Below the pieces are notes generated by a model, which saw nothing but the letters and a program-made list of their open reading frames with translations, was not told the origin of the DNA and ran no database searches. A program made the translations under genes and the position numbers. Below, in pieces: positions 1 through 10,701 of a stretch of 64,000 nt of DNA (position 1 is the stretch's first letter; the number at the start of each line of letters is the position of its first letter). The stretch is from positions 54,022-118,021 of the forward strand of contig JACCIX010000703.1 of NCBI GenBank assembly GCA_025506515.1, in the 5' to 3' direction. The stretch comes from Flaveria trinervia (Eukaryota > Streptophyta > Magnoliopsida > Asterales > Asteraceae).

Positions 1-164
1 TAGAGGGCAACAACAAAGGGTACATGTTATCCAAGGTGACAGTCTGGATTTCCTGTCTACCAGGGATCGGCAAGCTTCTCAGCACCACATCAGGGAAGAA
101 CAAAGAGACAGACAAATATTTACTCTCCTTGGTGCTGAAAGTTTTGAGAAGTCGAGACAAGTGA
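1..164 (+). pseudogene. C-terminal end of the accessory ORF3 of Copia element A
   Basis: This is the last part of the post-pol accessory ORF of a Copia element whose body lies left of the window. It is nearly identical at nucleotide level to 38863-39026, the end of ORF3 in element B. The readable peptide includes QQRVHVIQGDSLDFLST. A one-base loss near position 70 shifts the frame before the family's normal stop at 162-164. It encodes most of the last W-x-Y-D module described for element B. The function is unknown. It is directly followed by the polypurine tract and LTR, which fixes the element's plus orientation. Confidence 0.8.
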
Positions 165-184
165 AGTTTGGGTAGCATTTGCCT

Positions 185-191
185 AGGGGGA
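185..191 (+). other. Polypurine tract of Copia A
   Basis: A purine run (AGGGGGA) sits just upstream of the LTR start. The equivalent tract precedes the 3' LTR of element B. It is the expected primer site for plus-strand DNA synthesis. Confidence 0.75.
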
Positions 192-194
192 TTT

Positions 195-1074
195 TGTTGG
201 ATCAAGAAGAAGGCTAATGCAACCAAAACTATGTCACTTAAGTTATTTTGGTGCTGCATGCAAAAGGCTTCCGAAGCTTAGGATGGAACTTCTGAAGGTT
301 GTAGAGTTCTTCCGAAGACAAAATGAAAGATCAACTTCCGAACACAGAACTCTACTTCCGAAGTCAAGTGTATACTTCCGAAGTTCAAGTCTTAGAAGAA
401 TAAAATGAAGACCACTTCCGAAGTATGATGAAAAGAAGAAGTCTCCAAGCCTTGGAAGAAGTAGCCTCTTCCGAAGTATAAGTGGCTTTGGAAGTACTTA
501 CTCTTCCGAAGCCATTTAACCTTCGGAAGACACTGCTATGAACCAGTGGATATAAGTATAGTCTCTGACACTCCGCTACAGACTTCTGATACAACATGGC
601 TTCTTCCTAAAGAGCCATGTTGTTGACCATACTTTATTCCACTATTCACCTTTTCATGATAGTACATGTTACCAACTTTAGTTGGTGACAAAAGGTAAGT
701 CAGGGACATGTCCTGTCTACCAAATCTCAAATAAGACTTTATCCGAGATACCTTAATCTTTAGTCTAGTAGTATAGACTTTAGCTATAGGATCCTAGCTG
801 GTATCAAAGTATATCCGGCTGTAGATAGTATTATATATAGGTTCTCCTTGTAACTCATTAAAACAACAGATCATTTGCTTGTAAGATTCTTGTATTTTGA
901 GTTGAGAATCAATATATAAAAGTATCTTGAAAATTATCTTGAAAATATCTTAAAGTGTTCTTTATTACTTTCTATATTGTGATCAACTCTTATTGATTCT
1001 TCATATACCCGAGTGCTGTTCTAGGTGAGTTTGAGAGAAAACATTATGTTTAAGTGACAAACACCGATCCTGCA
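195..1074 (+). repeat. 3' LTR of Copia element A (same family as element B)
   Basis: The LTR starts TGTTGGATCAAG and ends GATCCTGCA, giving TG...CA termini, and is about 880 bp long. It matches both LTRs of element B along its whole length but is visibly more diverged. Its U3 part (about 265-540) holds at least nine copies of the short dyad CTTCCGAAG or its complement CTTCGGAAG. A TATA-like box (TATATATAG) lies at about 832-840. Internal sequence and a polypurine tract lie on its left, and unrelated Gypsy1 sequence follows on its right, so it is the 3' LTR. The 5' half of the element is outside the window, so the TSD cannot be checked. Confidence 0.9.
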
Positions 1075-1143
1075 CTTATCCTTATTGAATGATAATCCTT
1101 GTTAGTCTCTTTCTCGTGTCTAACTCATTTTGCATATTCCAGC

Positions 1144-2345
1144 ATGTCTCGTCATAATGAAAAGCGTAGAAGTTTCGACCGTAAGCTAGCCACCATGATT
1201 GCTTGACAAATGGCTGATGTCATCCTGACCATGGTTGCTGAACTCAATAGCACCTTGATGACCAACTCTAGCAACAATGGTCAAGGAGAGAATAATGCTA
1301 ACCAAGGACGTAACAACCAAAGCTGCACTTTCAAGCATTTTAGCTCTTGCAAGCCCCCTAGTTTTAGTGGAAAGGAAGGAGCCATTGGTCTTCTTGAGTG
1401 GATTAAGAGCATGGAGAACACCTTTGTCAATTGTGAGTGTTCCGAGGCACTCAAGGTTCGTTATGCCACTAGTATGCTCCAACAAAGGGCACTTACCTAA
1501 TGGAATAGCGAGAAGAGAAATTGAGGAGCCGATGCGATTCTAGCACTTACTTGGGAAGAGTTCAAAAACATCGCCATCGCGAAGTTTTGCCCAAGAAGCG
1601 AACTGCAAAAGTTGGAGGAGAAGTTTTGGAACTTGAAGCAAGATGGTGGTGACCATTTGGCCTACTTAACTAGGCATCATGAGTTGAGTATACTGCTGCC
1701 TCACATGGTCGACATCGTCCCCCGCAACATCAAGAAGTTCATTATGGGTGTACCACCCCAAATTCAATATGCTGTGGTGGGTAGTCGGCCCACAACCTTG
1801 GAAGAAGCCATCATTATCACCGCTCAACTCATCGAGAACCATATACGAGCGGGCACCATGTCTGTGAAGGGTGCAAAGAAGGTGGAAAGGACGGCTACCG
1901 AGGCCGTTAAGGAGACTAAAGCTGAACCGTCTCATAACAATAACAACAAGAAGCGCAATTTTACACCGGCACGCAACTATGCCGTGGTTGCACCCAAACA
2001 ACCCCAAAGACAACTTGAACCTGTGGCTACGCCTGTGGCACAAGTGCCCGGGGCTAGGGCTTATGCTGGTCCTTAGCCTATGTGCAACATGTAGGTATCA
2101 TCATCCGGGGAATCAACCATGCCGTATCTGCACCTTATGCGGTAAATATTGTCATTTGGTGGCGACTTACCACCGTGCACCTAACAATGCCGCCGTGGTC
2201 ACAAACCGTGTTTGCTACAACTGTGGGGAACCTGGTCATTTTCACCCACAATGCCCTCGTCTTATGGGTAATGTTCCACAAGACCGAGGACGTGCTTTCA
2301 ACATCAACGCAAATCAAGCACAAGCAAACAACGATGTGGTAAATG
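1144..2345 (+). pseudogene. Gypsy1 gag (capsid and CCHC nucleocapsid), degenerate
   Basis: The Gag of this family forms the virus-like particle and packages RNA. The likely start is the ATG at 1144 (MSRHNEKRR...). A TGA at 1204 interrupts the frame, which reopens with the same register to about 1500. The capsid domain continues in another frame at about 1530-2076, with the motif TWEEFKNIAIAKFCP and a helix-rich stretch typical of the Retrotrans_gag family. The nucleocapsid follows in a third frame: a degenerate knuckle (CTLCGKYCHLVATYH) and an intact CCHC motif, CYNCGEPGHFHPQC, at about 2214-2255. At least two frameshifts and one stop are visible. The reading frame ends at a candidate splice donor at 2346. 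Confidence 0.85.
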
Positions 2346-2428
2346 GTATGTTAATTTACCTTTGACTTGTGTGATCTAATTCTTTTCATGCGTTAATTGT
2401 ATTGTTAAATACCTTTAAAATTGAACAG
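2346..2428 (+). other. Candidate 83 bp intron or intron-like insertion between gag and protease
   Basis: The segment begins GTATGTTAAT and ends TTGAACAG, so it has GT...AG ends and a T-rich interior. Removing it joins the gag frame to the protease frame in phase 1 (..VVN-G-MFLINKTYA..), exactly where related elements read through. The octamer GGTATGTT occurs at 2345-2352 and again at 2428-2435, so the segment is flanked by a perfect 8 bp direct repeat that coincides with the splice sites. Whether it is spliced is inferred, not shown. Confidence 0.55.
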
Positions 2429-2430
2429 GT

Positions 2431-2925
2431 ATGTTCCTTATTAATAAAACTTATGCCTATGTCCTATTTGATTATGGAGCCGATAAGAGTTTTGTTTCGT
2501 TAGAGTTTGAACCCATACTTGCTAAGGCACATACGAGATTAGAAAGACCTCTCACCGTTGAAGTTGCTGATGGAGAACCAATCACCGTTGACGTCATTAT
2601 TCGTGATTGCATCTTAAGTCTTGACACACATGATTTTCTTATCGATCTTATTCCTATGGAACTTGGAAGTTTTGACGTCATCATTGGTATGGACTGGTTA
2701 GCCAAACACCATGCCGAAATCATTTGTTTCGAGAAGTGCATTCGTATACCGTTACCCTCTGGAAATACTTTGAAAGTGTTTGGTGAAAAGTCTTCCAAAG
2801 GACTTAAACTCATGTCTTGCACCCAAGCCCAAAAGTGCTTAAGCAAGAAGTATATGGCCTTCTTGGCTTACGTGGTCAACATGAATGTCAAAGGGAAAGA
2901 ACTCAAGGATGTCCCTATCGTATGA
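2431..2925 (+). pseudogene. Gypsy1 protease domain
   Basis: This is the aspartic protease that would mature the Gag-Pol polyprotein. The readable peptide has YAYVLFDYGADKSFVS, where the catalytic D-S/T-G triad of the family is D-Y-G: the middle residue has changed to Tyr. Later blocks typical of the family are present, including LIPMELGSFDVIIGMDWLAKHH at about residues 70-92. The frame ends at TGA 2923-2925 in a position where the family has Arg (IVRDFPEVFP), and the same frame continues directly into RT. This is a single-base stop, not the true end of the protein. Confidence 0.85.
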
Positions 2926-4521
2926 GACTTTCCTGAAGTATTTCCCGATGACCTTAATGGTTTACCTCCCGTGCGTGAAGTCAAGTTTAAAATTGACTTG
3001 ATACTGGGAGCAAACCCTGTGGCTAAGTCACCATATCGGCTTGCACCATCGAAAATGCAAGAACTCTCTAGTCAACTTCAAGAGCTATCTGGGAAGGGCT
3101 TCATTCGTCCTAGTTCTTCGCCTTGAGGTGCACCTGTTCTTTTTGTGAAAAAGAAAGATGGATCGTTTTATATGTGCATCAATTATCATGAGCTTAACAA
3201 GCTTACCATCAAGAATCGTTATCCTCTTCCTCGCATCGATGACTTGTTTGACCAACTTCAAGGAGCTGCTATTTTCTCGAAGATCGATTTACGTTCTGGC
3301 TATCATCAATTGCGAGTCCATGATGATGATATCCCAAAGACTGCATTCCGTACTCGATATGGGCACTATGAGTTCATGGTTATGCCTTTTGGTTTAACCA
3401 ATGCTCCTGCTGTTTTCTTGGATCTCATGAACCGAGTATGCAAGCATTATCTAGAAAAGTTTGTAATCATCTTCATTGATGACATACTCATCTACTCGAA
3501 GTCCAACACCGATCATGAATTGCATTTGAGATTGGTTCTTGAATTGTTGAAGAAAGAGCAATTGTACGCGAAGTTCTCGAAGTGTGACTTTTGGCTCGAG
3601 GAAGTTCAATTTCTAGGACACGTGGTGAATAGCAAAGGAATTCACGTTGATCCTGCAAAGGTGGAAGCTGTGAAGAATTGGTGTGTTCCTACAACTCCTA
3701 CTGAAGTTCGTTCTTTTCTTGGTCTTGTTGGTTATTATTGGTGATTCATTGCCAACTTCTCGAGGATCGCGAAGCCACTCACTTCTTTGACACAAAAGAA
3801 TAAACCATTCGAGTGGGGTTCCGAGCAAGAAGAAGCTTTTGAAGCGTTAAAGTACAAGTTGTGCAATGCTCCTATCTTGACCCTACCCGATGGAAATGAC
3901 GACTTCACCGTGTATTGTGATGCATCTAAAGAAGGCCTTGGTTGTGTTCTCATGCAACGAGGGAAGGTCATAGCTTATGCATCAAGACAATTGAAGGTTC
4001 ACGAGGTGAATTACATAACACACGATCTCAAGCTTGGTGCTGTTGTCTTTGATTTGAAGATTTGGAGACACTACTTGTATGGTACGCAATGTATAGTCTA
4101 CACCGATCACAAAAGCCTTCAACACATTTTCAATCAAAAAGATCTCAATATGAGACAACGTCGTTGGGTGGATTTGATTAGTGATTACGATTGTGACATT
4201 CATTACCATCCTGGTAAAGCAAATGTTGTAGCCGATGCACTAAGCCGAAAGATTCACAACAAGATGATCTCATTCCAAGAAATTCACGATCGACGTCAAT
4301 GGTTTGACACTTTGGGTGAGTTCGATACCGAGATCCGACTAGATGTCAACGAGACTACCGTACTGCTACAAAACTTGAGAATAGATAGTGACATCGAGTC
4401 TAGTATCTTGGAGGCTCAACAAGTGGTGCAACAAGAAGGAAGAATGAAGGATGAACTGGAGCCTAATCTTTTAACCCGATTGGGAACGAAACCCAATGGG
4501 TTGATCTACTTCGCAAATTGA
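2926..4521 (+). pseudogene. Gypsy1 reverse transcriptase and RNase H
   Basis: RT copies the element's RNA and RNase H degrades the RNA strand. RT begins DFPEVFPDDLNGLPPVREV. The KKKDGSFYMCINYHELNKLT block follows, and the catalytic FIDD box lies at 3472-3483, followed by ILIYSK. RNase H has YCDASKEGLGCVLMQRGK at about 3913 and the terminal block HYHPGKANVVADALSRK. All of this is in one frame, broken by in-frame TGA codons at 3124-3126 (Trp in the family), 3742-3744 (Arg in the family, YYRRFIANF) and 4519-4521 (Arg in the family). Otherwise the domain is well preserved. Confidence 0.9.
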
Positions 4522-5818
4522 ATTTGGATTCCAAATCGTGATAATCTTCGTACCTTTATCATGAACGAAGCTCATCAAACTTGTTATCTATTCATCCTGG
4601 CTCCGATAAAATGTACATGGACCTACGCGGTCAATATTGGTGGCCTGGAATGAAGAAAGATATAGCAACTTATGTAGCTAAGTGCCTCACGTGTACGAAG
4701 GTTAAAGCCGAACATCAACGTCCAAGTGGATTACTTGAGCAACCCGAGATCCCTATGTGGATGTGGGAACACATATCCATGGAATTCATAACCAAGCTAC
4801 CCCGAACCTCTCGTGGACATGATAGCATATGGGTGATTGTTGACCGATTGACCAAATCGGCATATTTCATACCCATACGCGACACTTACAAGACATCAAG
4901 GTTGGCTCGTATATACGTTGATGAGATTGTAAGTCGTCATGGGGTACCTCTGCACATCATATCCAACCGAGATGCTCGTTTCACTTCACACTTTTGGTCG
5001 TCTATGCAAGAACTCTTGGGGTACTTGATTGGACCTAAGCACGGCTTACCAACCTCAAACTGATGGTCAAACCGAGCGAACGATCCAAACCTTGGAGGAT
5101 TTGCTACGCCTGTATGTCCTTGACTTTGGTGGTGATTGGGATACGCATCTACCGCTCGCGGAATTTTCGTATAACAATAGTTATCACTCGAGTATCAAAA
5201 TGGCACCGTTTGAAGCACTTTATGGTCATAAATGTCGTTCACCGATCTGCTGGACCGACATTGGTGAAAACTTCATCACTGATCCTGAACTTATACAAGA
5301 GACGACCGATAAATTTTCTATCATCCGCAAGAACCTTGAAGTGGCAAGAAGTCGTCAAAAGAGCTATGCTGACAAGCGACGTAAGCCATTGGAATTCCAA
5401 GTTGGGGAGATGGTTCTTCTTAAGGTTTCACCATGGAAGGGTGTTGTTCGCTTTGGAAAGAAGGGTAAACTGGCTCCGAGATTTGTAGGGCTTTTAAAAT
5501 CCTGAAAAAGGTTGGAAAGGTGGCTTATAAACTGGAACTACCTTCCGACCTTAGTGGAGTTCATCCTGTGTTCCACGTTTCAAATTTGAGAAAGTGCTTG
5601 GCTGACGAAAGTCTGCATGTCCCGTTGGAAGACATCCAGATTGACGAGTCATTGCATTTTGTCGAGAAACCTGTTGAGATCATGGACTGCATTATGAGAA
5701 GACTAGAACCACAACAACCCCAATTGTTAAGGTTCGTTGGGAGAATATGCGAGACGCTGAATTCACTTGGGAGTGTGAGGAGCATATGAAGAAGAAGTAC
5801 CCATTCTTATTCGTATAG
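4522..5818 (+). pseudogene. Gypsy1 integrase with degenerate C-terminal chromodomain-like tail
   Basis: The integrase inserts the cDNA. The HHCC zinc-binding part (IHPGSDKMYMDLRGQYWWPG...CLTCTKVKAEH) is at about 4585-4730. The catalytic core (WEHISMEFITKLPRTSRGHD, then SNRDARFTSHFW) follows, with GRLDLSTAYQPQTDGQ-like sequence across a frameshift at about 5020. A frameshift lies at about 4583 and another near 5490. The tail reads VFHVSNLRKCLADESLHVP, then the EKPVEIMD block, and ends KKKYPFLF before the TAG at 5816-5818. That tail layout fits the Tekay/Del group, in which a chromodomain guides insertion. Here it is too decayed to call functional. Confidence 0.87.
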
Positions 5819-5852
5819 TTTCATTTTTCTTAATTTCGGGACGAAATTCTTT

Positions 5853-5866
5853 TAAGTTGGGGAGAC
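5853..5866 (+). other. Polypurine tract of Gypsy1
   Basis: The purine-rich run AAGTTGGGGAGA lies immediately before the LTR start at 5867. It follows the conserved post-pol phrase TTTCGGGACGAAAT common to chromoviruses of this group. Confidence 0.75.
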
Positions 5867-6026
5867 TGTAACATTTCGTATTTTTGTTAACTAAAAGTTA
5901 ACTTCGTTTATTCTTATAAGGACCATTGCTGCCATATATGAAACTTATGGGTCATTTATACTTATAATTCTTTGTACTTTTAATCCTTTAGTTTAAAGGT
6001 TAATAATGTTAATTATTACTTAATAA

Positions 6027-6153
6027 ATAAATTATAATCATAATAATTATAATAATAACAATAATAACAATAATAACAATAATAATCATAATAATAACTA
6101 ATTATAAGGGTAATAATAATAATAATCATGATAATAGTAATAATAATAACAAT
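6027..6153. repeat. AAT/AAC trinucleotide microsatellite
   Basis: An impure run of AATAAT and AACAAT units interrupted by a few substitutions, inside the 3' LTR of Gypsy1. Confidence 0.85.
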
Positions 6154-7014
6154 TTGTAAAAAAATTATAAGACTTGAAAAGATTTGAAATTTAAAAGTTA
6201 GGGGGCTAATTTGCTGATTTTAAAACTTTGAAAGAAAGTTTGTGTATAAAATAACAAAACTTAAAACCTAAGGGACTAACTTGTAATTTTCTTAACCCAA
6301 ACACCCCTACCCCGCTTTTTCGGCCGGCACCCCGGCCAACCACCGGCGACCCTCCGGCAATCACCCAAACCAACTTGTAACCCCCAAATTTTTAACCTAA
6401 TCGATTCTAGTCATACCCTGAAACCGATTCGAACACATTATGAGCTTTAATTCGAGGTTAAAGGTGTCGATTGGGCTTGGAAACCGCTCGACATCAATCC
6501 TCTAACCATTCGGTCATTAAAATTCAATTATAACCTAATTAACTAAACCTAATCGAACGTTTATCTAACTCTAATCGATTGCAAACATCAATTACACCTG
6601 AAACAAACACAATCAACGAATTCAAGCATCACTCTGTTCGCAAACCCGCAACTTAACCAAATCCATCGTCCGAGTTTCAAGTGTCGAAATTGGCAAAGGG
6701 CTTTGCATCGAGGGCATCACACAAAGCCATCCACAAAATTAATTGAATTATTATCAACATTTGCCACTGGAATCGGTTCTTGTACAGCCGTGACCTGTTC
6801 TTGGTGTCCCTTGCATCAATTCGAATTCAAATCAGGTAATTTAACACATTGGGTGTGCTCGAAATAGAGTGGGGAATCAAAGCCCCATAATTAACTCGAG
6901 CATTAACATTGAATCGATCTTCAATTTTGGATTTGAACAAATAGGGTTCTTGGGGTTTGGGGGAAACCTTTTAGTTTGTGTTTAAAAGAATTTAAAACCA
7001 AGATGTACCACGGC

Positions 7015-7092
7015 TAAAGGCTTGGTTCACTGGTTAAGACATTGCCTTGTTAAGCATGAGGTCCCGGGTTCGAACCTGGGCACCCTCATGTT
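7015..7092 (+). repeat. tRNA-like sequence (Pol III A and B box-like) in the Gypsy1 LTR
   Basis: An A-box-like TGGTTCACTGGTTAAG at 7023-7038 is followed at normal tRNA spacing by GGGTTCGAACCTGGG, which contains a near-perfect B box (GGTTCGAACC). A T-arm can be drawn with one mismatch. The acceptor and anticodon stems do not pair well, so this is not a working tRNA gene. It looks like a tRNA-derived SINE head or tRNA pseudogene captured in the LTR. Confidence 0.5.
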
Positions 7093-8181
7093 TTATTTTT
7101 AAAGGTTTTAGCCTAAAAAAACTAATTCTAGAAAATTTTTAAAATGTATAAAATTATTTTTATAAATTCCAAATATTTTCAAAAGCTTCCAAATATTTTC
7201 TATAATTTTTCTAAGTTTACATAAAATATTTCATTTATAAAACATTTTAGCAAAGCTTGTTTGAATAAATTTCTTATAAAATGGATTTTAATAATAACTA
7301 ATAAATTATTGTTGGTCTAAACGTTTCTTTTCACATAATATTGTTTAAATCATGATTATTTCAAATAATTACTCAAATATTATATTTAAACTTTATTAAT
7401 TATTATAGACGATTCAATTTCACTTTCTCTATATTTAAACATATAAATAATATACTTTTGTATTTAAAGTATTTATAAAAAATGTCCAAATACCCAATTG
7501 AACTTTAGTCCTTGTTAATTCATTAAAACTTATTCAAATCACTAAAACTTATTCAAATCTTGTAAATACTTATATTTAGGTGTCTTGTGAAGTTCATCTT
7601 GGAACAACGTTTATTATCAATCTTCATTCTTATACTTATTTCGTCAAGTGAGTTTCCTTGCCCCTTTTTATATTTTCACACTAATTTGGGGTGAAACATG
7701 ATACCATGATACTTATTCTCATACACTTGTAAACGTTTAAACTTGTAAGCACTTGCAATTCATATTTTTCGTCATGGTTATTTGTGTGTTGTAAGTGTTT
7801 ATATGAGATACATATTTTTGTTTGCAATCATTAACTATTGCTAGACTGGCGACGTCTTAGATCTTTGGGCCTGACAAGCCTATTTGGTGCTAAAGTCGAG
7901 GTATTGCCGGCTCCTGATGATGTATGCTTGTTCATCATGGGAACCAAATACACTTAGCCAATCTTATATACTTGTAATCAAGTCGAGGTTTGGTTGTAAC
8001 GATATGTGTTCTATAACCTTACTAACTTATAACCTATGACATGAATTGCTACTTGTAAACTTATCATATTATGTATGAAACCTTGGAAACTCATCAACTA
8101 TTTTTAGTTGACCTTTTTATTTTTATCATGTTTCAGGTAATCCTCAAGTTTAAAGTGATCTTTTGAAGCTTGCAATAAAAC

Positions 8182-8186
8182 TAGGA
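8182..8186. other. Left TSD (TAGGA) of the solo Gypsy LTR
   Basis: TAGGA precedes the TG start at 8187 and is repeated exactly at 10498-10502 after the CA end. Confidence 0.9.
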
Positions 8187-10497
8187 TGTAAGGCCCCGTT
8201 CCCGGAACGCTTACAGTTGGGTTCTCATCGTACATAAAACGTATAATTACATTTGTATTTCATAAAATCGCAGCGGAAAACTAAAACAATCTTTCATTTC
8301 CATGTATATGCTTTTGCAAATTAATACAACATTCATTACAAAATAACTTGTTCGCATTACAATGCAAAAACATTAATCAAAAGAATGCCATCCCAAAAGA
8401 AATGAGTAGTCGCCCGTGCCATCCTCAGCAATCATTACCTGCCAACTGGAAACACATCAAAGTCAGCATTGCTGAGTGAGTTCTAGTTTTATAAATAAAA
8501 CATACTTTACTTTACATTTGTTCGCGATCATACATCATACGTACATACAGATAATATCAGTATTATCTTCATCATTCCGTTCATTAACTTTGCTCATTCA
8601 ACGTGCTACATTATCGTTCATTTCTCTATCTAGATCCGGTCAGACTTTACCCTCTTCGTGGCACTCAGCCACAAATACCGAGGTCGAATGACCAAGATCC
8701 TGTTCTGTACATTATTCCGATAATTCATTTACGTTCATTCATACTTCGTTCTTTCATACATAATCTTTCGTTCATTTATACTTTCGTTCCTTCTAGTCCG
8801 TTCCGACAACAAGGTCGCTCACCTCATTAACAATCCTAACGACTTCGCGCTATCCGAGTCTGTTGCAACCATAGAGTTGCTCACCCTAATTTCCAATTTC
8901 AACGATAGCATGCTATCCGAGTCTCCTGCAACCCTAGGGTTGCTCACCTCATGGCAACTTCACAATAACGCCCTGTCCGAGTCTATTGCAACCATAGGGG
9001 TGCTTACCTCATAGCAGTCTCAAGGATTACATACCATCCGAGTCTGTTACAACAACAGGGTTGCTCACCTCATTGCCATTCTCATCGATGGCATGCCATC
9101 CAAGTCTCTTGCAACCATCGAGTTGCTCACCTCATTGCAATCCTAACGTTTGCACAATATCCGAGTCTATTGCAATAACAGGGTTGCTCACCTTATATAT
9201 GTGCTTGCAAGCCTTTCCTTCGTTCGTTCATCATTCAATAATGCATGCATTCTTACTTTATGTTTCTCTTTCATTATCTTTCACTTTACGTTACATAATA
9301 CTTCATTCATTCATTAACATGACACGTAAAGCCACAAAAAAGATAAACATACATCATAATAAGGAACATATCATACGCAATCATCATCATCATACAGGGC
9401 AACATCATACATACGTAACAAGCCTAAACATGCAACATCATCATCTTCATGCCCAACATGCTCTCTAAAGCCTCAATCATCATCTTACATGCTCTTACGA
9501 AAACCTTTACGTCAAAACTTACATCTGCCCTTTCTCCCGAAAGTCAGAAGTCAAACTACGCTTCCCACGGTGCAACAGCCCTATTCGGGCGTATGGACAC
9601 CCTTCAGTCGCGTGGCCTCCATGCGACTGAACACTATGCGAATGAACTAATGCGGATGAATACCCATGCTAATGAACGTTCGGTTGTGCGAATGGACAAT
9701 GCGGATGAACCGCATGCGAATGAGATTAATGCGGATGAGCACTTATGCGACTGGACCTTCAGTCGCATAACCTCCATGCGACTGGCCTTTCAATCGTGCG
9801 AATAGACCTTCAATCGTGCGAATGGAACCCAATCATGCGAATGGACCCCAATCGTGCGAATGGACCCCAATCGCACCCTAATCGGCCGTATGGCCTCCAT
9901 TCGGCCTCCAGTCGGTCGCCTAGCCCTAGCTGATGCAGAATGCAGTTCATCCCGACTGCAGCCGAGGGTTTTCGGCCTCCAAACTCATCTAAACCAATTT
10001 AAGCCCAAATCTACCATCCTAAACCTTAGGGATGCATACCACAACACCATTCAAGCACACACTAGCTCACAATCAAGCCACAAACGCATCATACATACAC
10101 ATACACATACACAAACGGGTCACCATACACACACTCAAAAACCCGATTTTAGATGTTTTCCAACCCCAAAATCGTTTGAAAACAAGTAAAAGTGGGGTTC
10201 TAGAACTCACACAAGCGACCAAGACGAGTAGAGCTTCGGTTTGACTCGTTTACAACAACTTTGGCTACTCGAATCAACCCGAACCAACACTTTTCCTCTT
10301 TTTCTCTTCTTCTCTCTTCTCCTCTTTCTTTGGATAATTTGTGAGTGTGGGGGAGAGGGTAAGGCTGCCCTTTCCCTTATATACTCCCACTCACCCGACT
10401 TTCTTTCGTTGACGAGTTTGATCCCTCGACTTTGGACTTTATTTCTTTTCTTCTTTAGTCGGCTTCAAAATAAATGAATAAATAATCGGGTGTTACA
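8187..10497 (-). repeat. Solo Gypsy-type LTR nested in the Gypsy1 3' LTR
   Basis: This 2311 bp sequence runs from TGTAAGGCCCCGTTCCCGG to CGGGTGTTACA with a perfect 5 bp TSD. It has no internal coding sequence, so it is a solo LTR left by recombination. It shares its ends and several internal blocks (for example CATCCTCAGCAATCATTACC at about 8420) with the Gypsy2 LTR at 43482-45481. By comparison with Gypsy2 it lies in minus orientation. It contains a tandem array with a period of about 61 bp and, at 9600-9930, a cluster of CAGTCGCA/TGCGACTG and GCGAATGGA words. The ORFs predicted inside it only reflect these repeats. Confidence 0.9.
8803..9200. repeat. Tandem array, period about 61 bp, about six units
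   Basis: The phrase CCGAGTCTRTTGCAACC begins at about 8854, 8917, 8977, 9038, 9100 and 9161, a period of 60-63 bp. Each unit also contains GTTGCTCACCTCAT. The units are diverged from one another, so the array is old. It lies within the solo LTR. Confidence 0.85.
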
Positions 10498-10502
10498 TAG
10501 GA
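10498..10502. other. Right TSD (TAGGA) of the solo Gypsy LTR
   Basis: Exact copy of 8182-8186. Confidence 0.9.
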
Positions 10503-10701
10503 CTTGGACCTAGTTAAATGAATAAAATGTTTATGTTATGCTTTGTTTTATTTGGAAGTATTTCATGTTTTGAGAATTATGATTGTAATATCTTTGAAAC
10601 TTATAATTTTAATAATTACATTTAAATATAGCGTTATGTGGCTGTAAACAATCTTAACCCTCACATCTCGATGTTTCCGCCATCAAGGTTAGGGTGTGAC
10701 A

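Larger units (their letters stand above)
1075..10701 (+). mobile_element. Gypsy1: Tekay/Del-like chromovirus, 5' end interrupted by Copia A
   Basis: This Ty3/Gypsy retrotransposon has the order gag, CCHC knuckles, protease, RT, RNase H, integrase, degenerate chromodomain-like tail, polypurine tract and 3' LTR. The RT-RNase H-integrase order is that of Gypsy, not Copia. The 5' LTR lies left of the window because Copia A is inserted in the leader just before gag. The 3' LTR is split by a solo LTR. The pol frame has several in-frame stops and at least three frameshifts, so the copy is dead. Many of the stops are TGA where the family has Arg, as expected from CGA-to-TGA decay of methylated DNA. 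Confidence 0.9.
5867..10701 (+). repeat. 3' LTR of Gypsy1, split by a nested solo LTR
   Basis: The LTR starts TGTAACATTTCG after the polypurine tract and ends AGGGTGTGACA at 10701. Without the nested solo LTR (8187-10497) and one TSD copy it would be about 2.5 kb. It holds an AAT/AAC-rich microsatellite near its start, a C-rich CGGCC stretch at about 6300-6370 and a tRNA-like sequence at about 7015-7092. No ORF of interest is seen. Its 3' end abuts an LTR fragment of another Gypsy family, which is presumably the target it inserted into. Confidence 0.85.

Noticed and set aside
217..408. 63-codon ORF in the LTR of Copia A
   Set aside because: Built from CTTCCGAAG words in U3, not kept as an ORF in the LTRs of element B.
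265..540. CTTCCGAAG words as heat-shock elements
   Set aside because: Heat-shock elements need GAA and TTC blocks at two-base spacing (TTCNNGAA); here the central spacing is one base, so the match is not right.
7015..7092. Functional tRNA gene
   Set aside because: Acceptor and anticodon stems do not pair, only the Pol III box-like parts are convincing.
9061..9468. 135-codon ORF in the solo LTR
   Set aside because: Lies across the 61 bp tandem array and low-complexity CAT-rich sequence; other LTRs of the group do not keep it.
9449..9933. ORFs encoding Ala/Asn/Glu/Asp-rich or MRMD-rich peptides
   Set aside because: They read through the GCGAATG/ATGCGGATGA word array of the solo Gypsy LTR; no homology and no support for coding.
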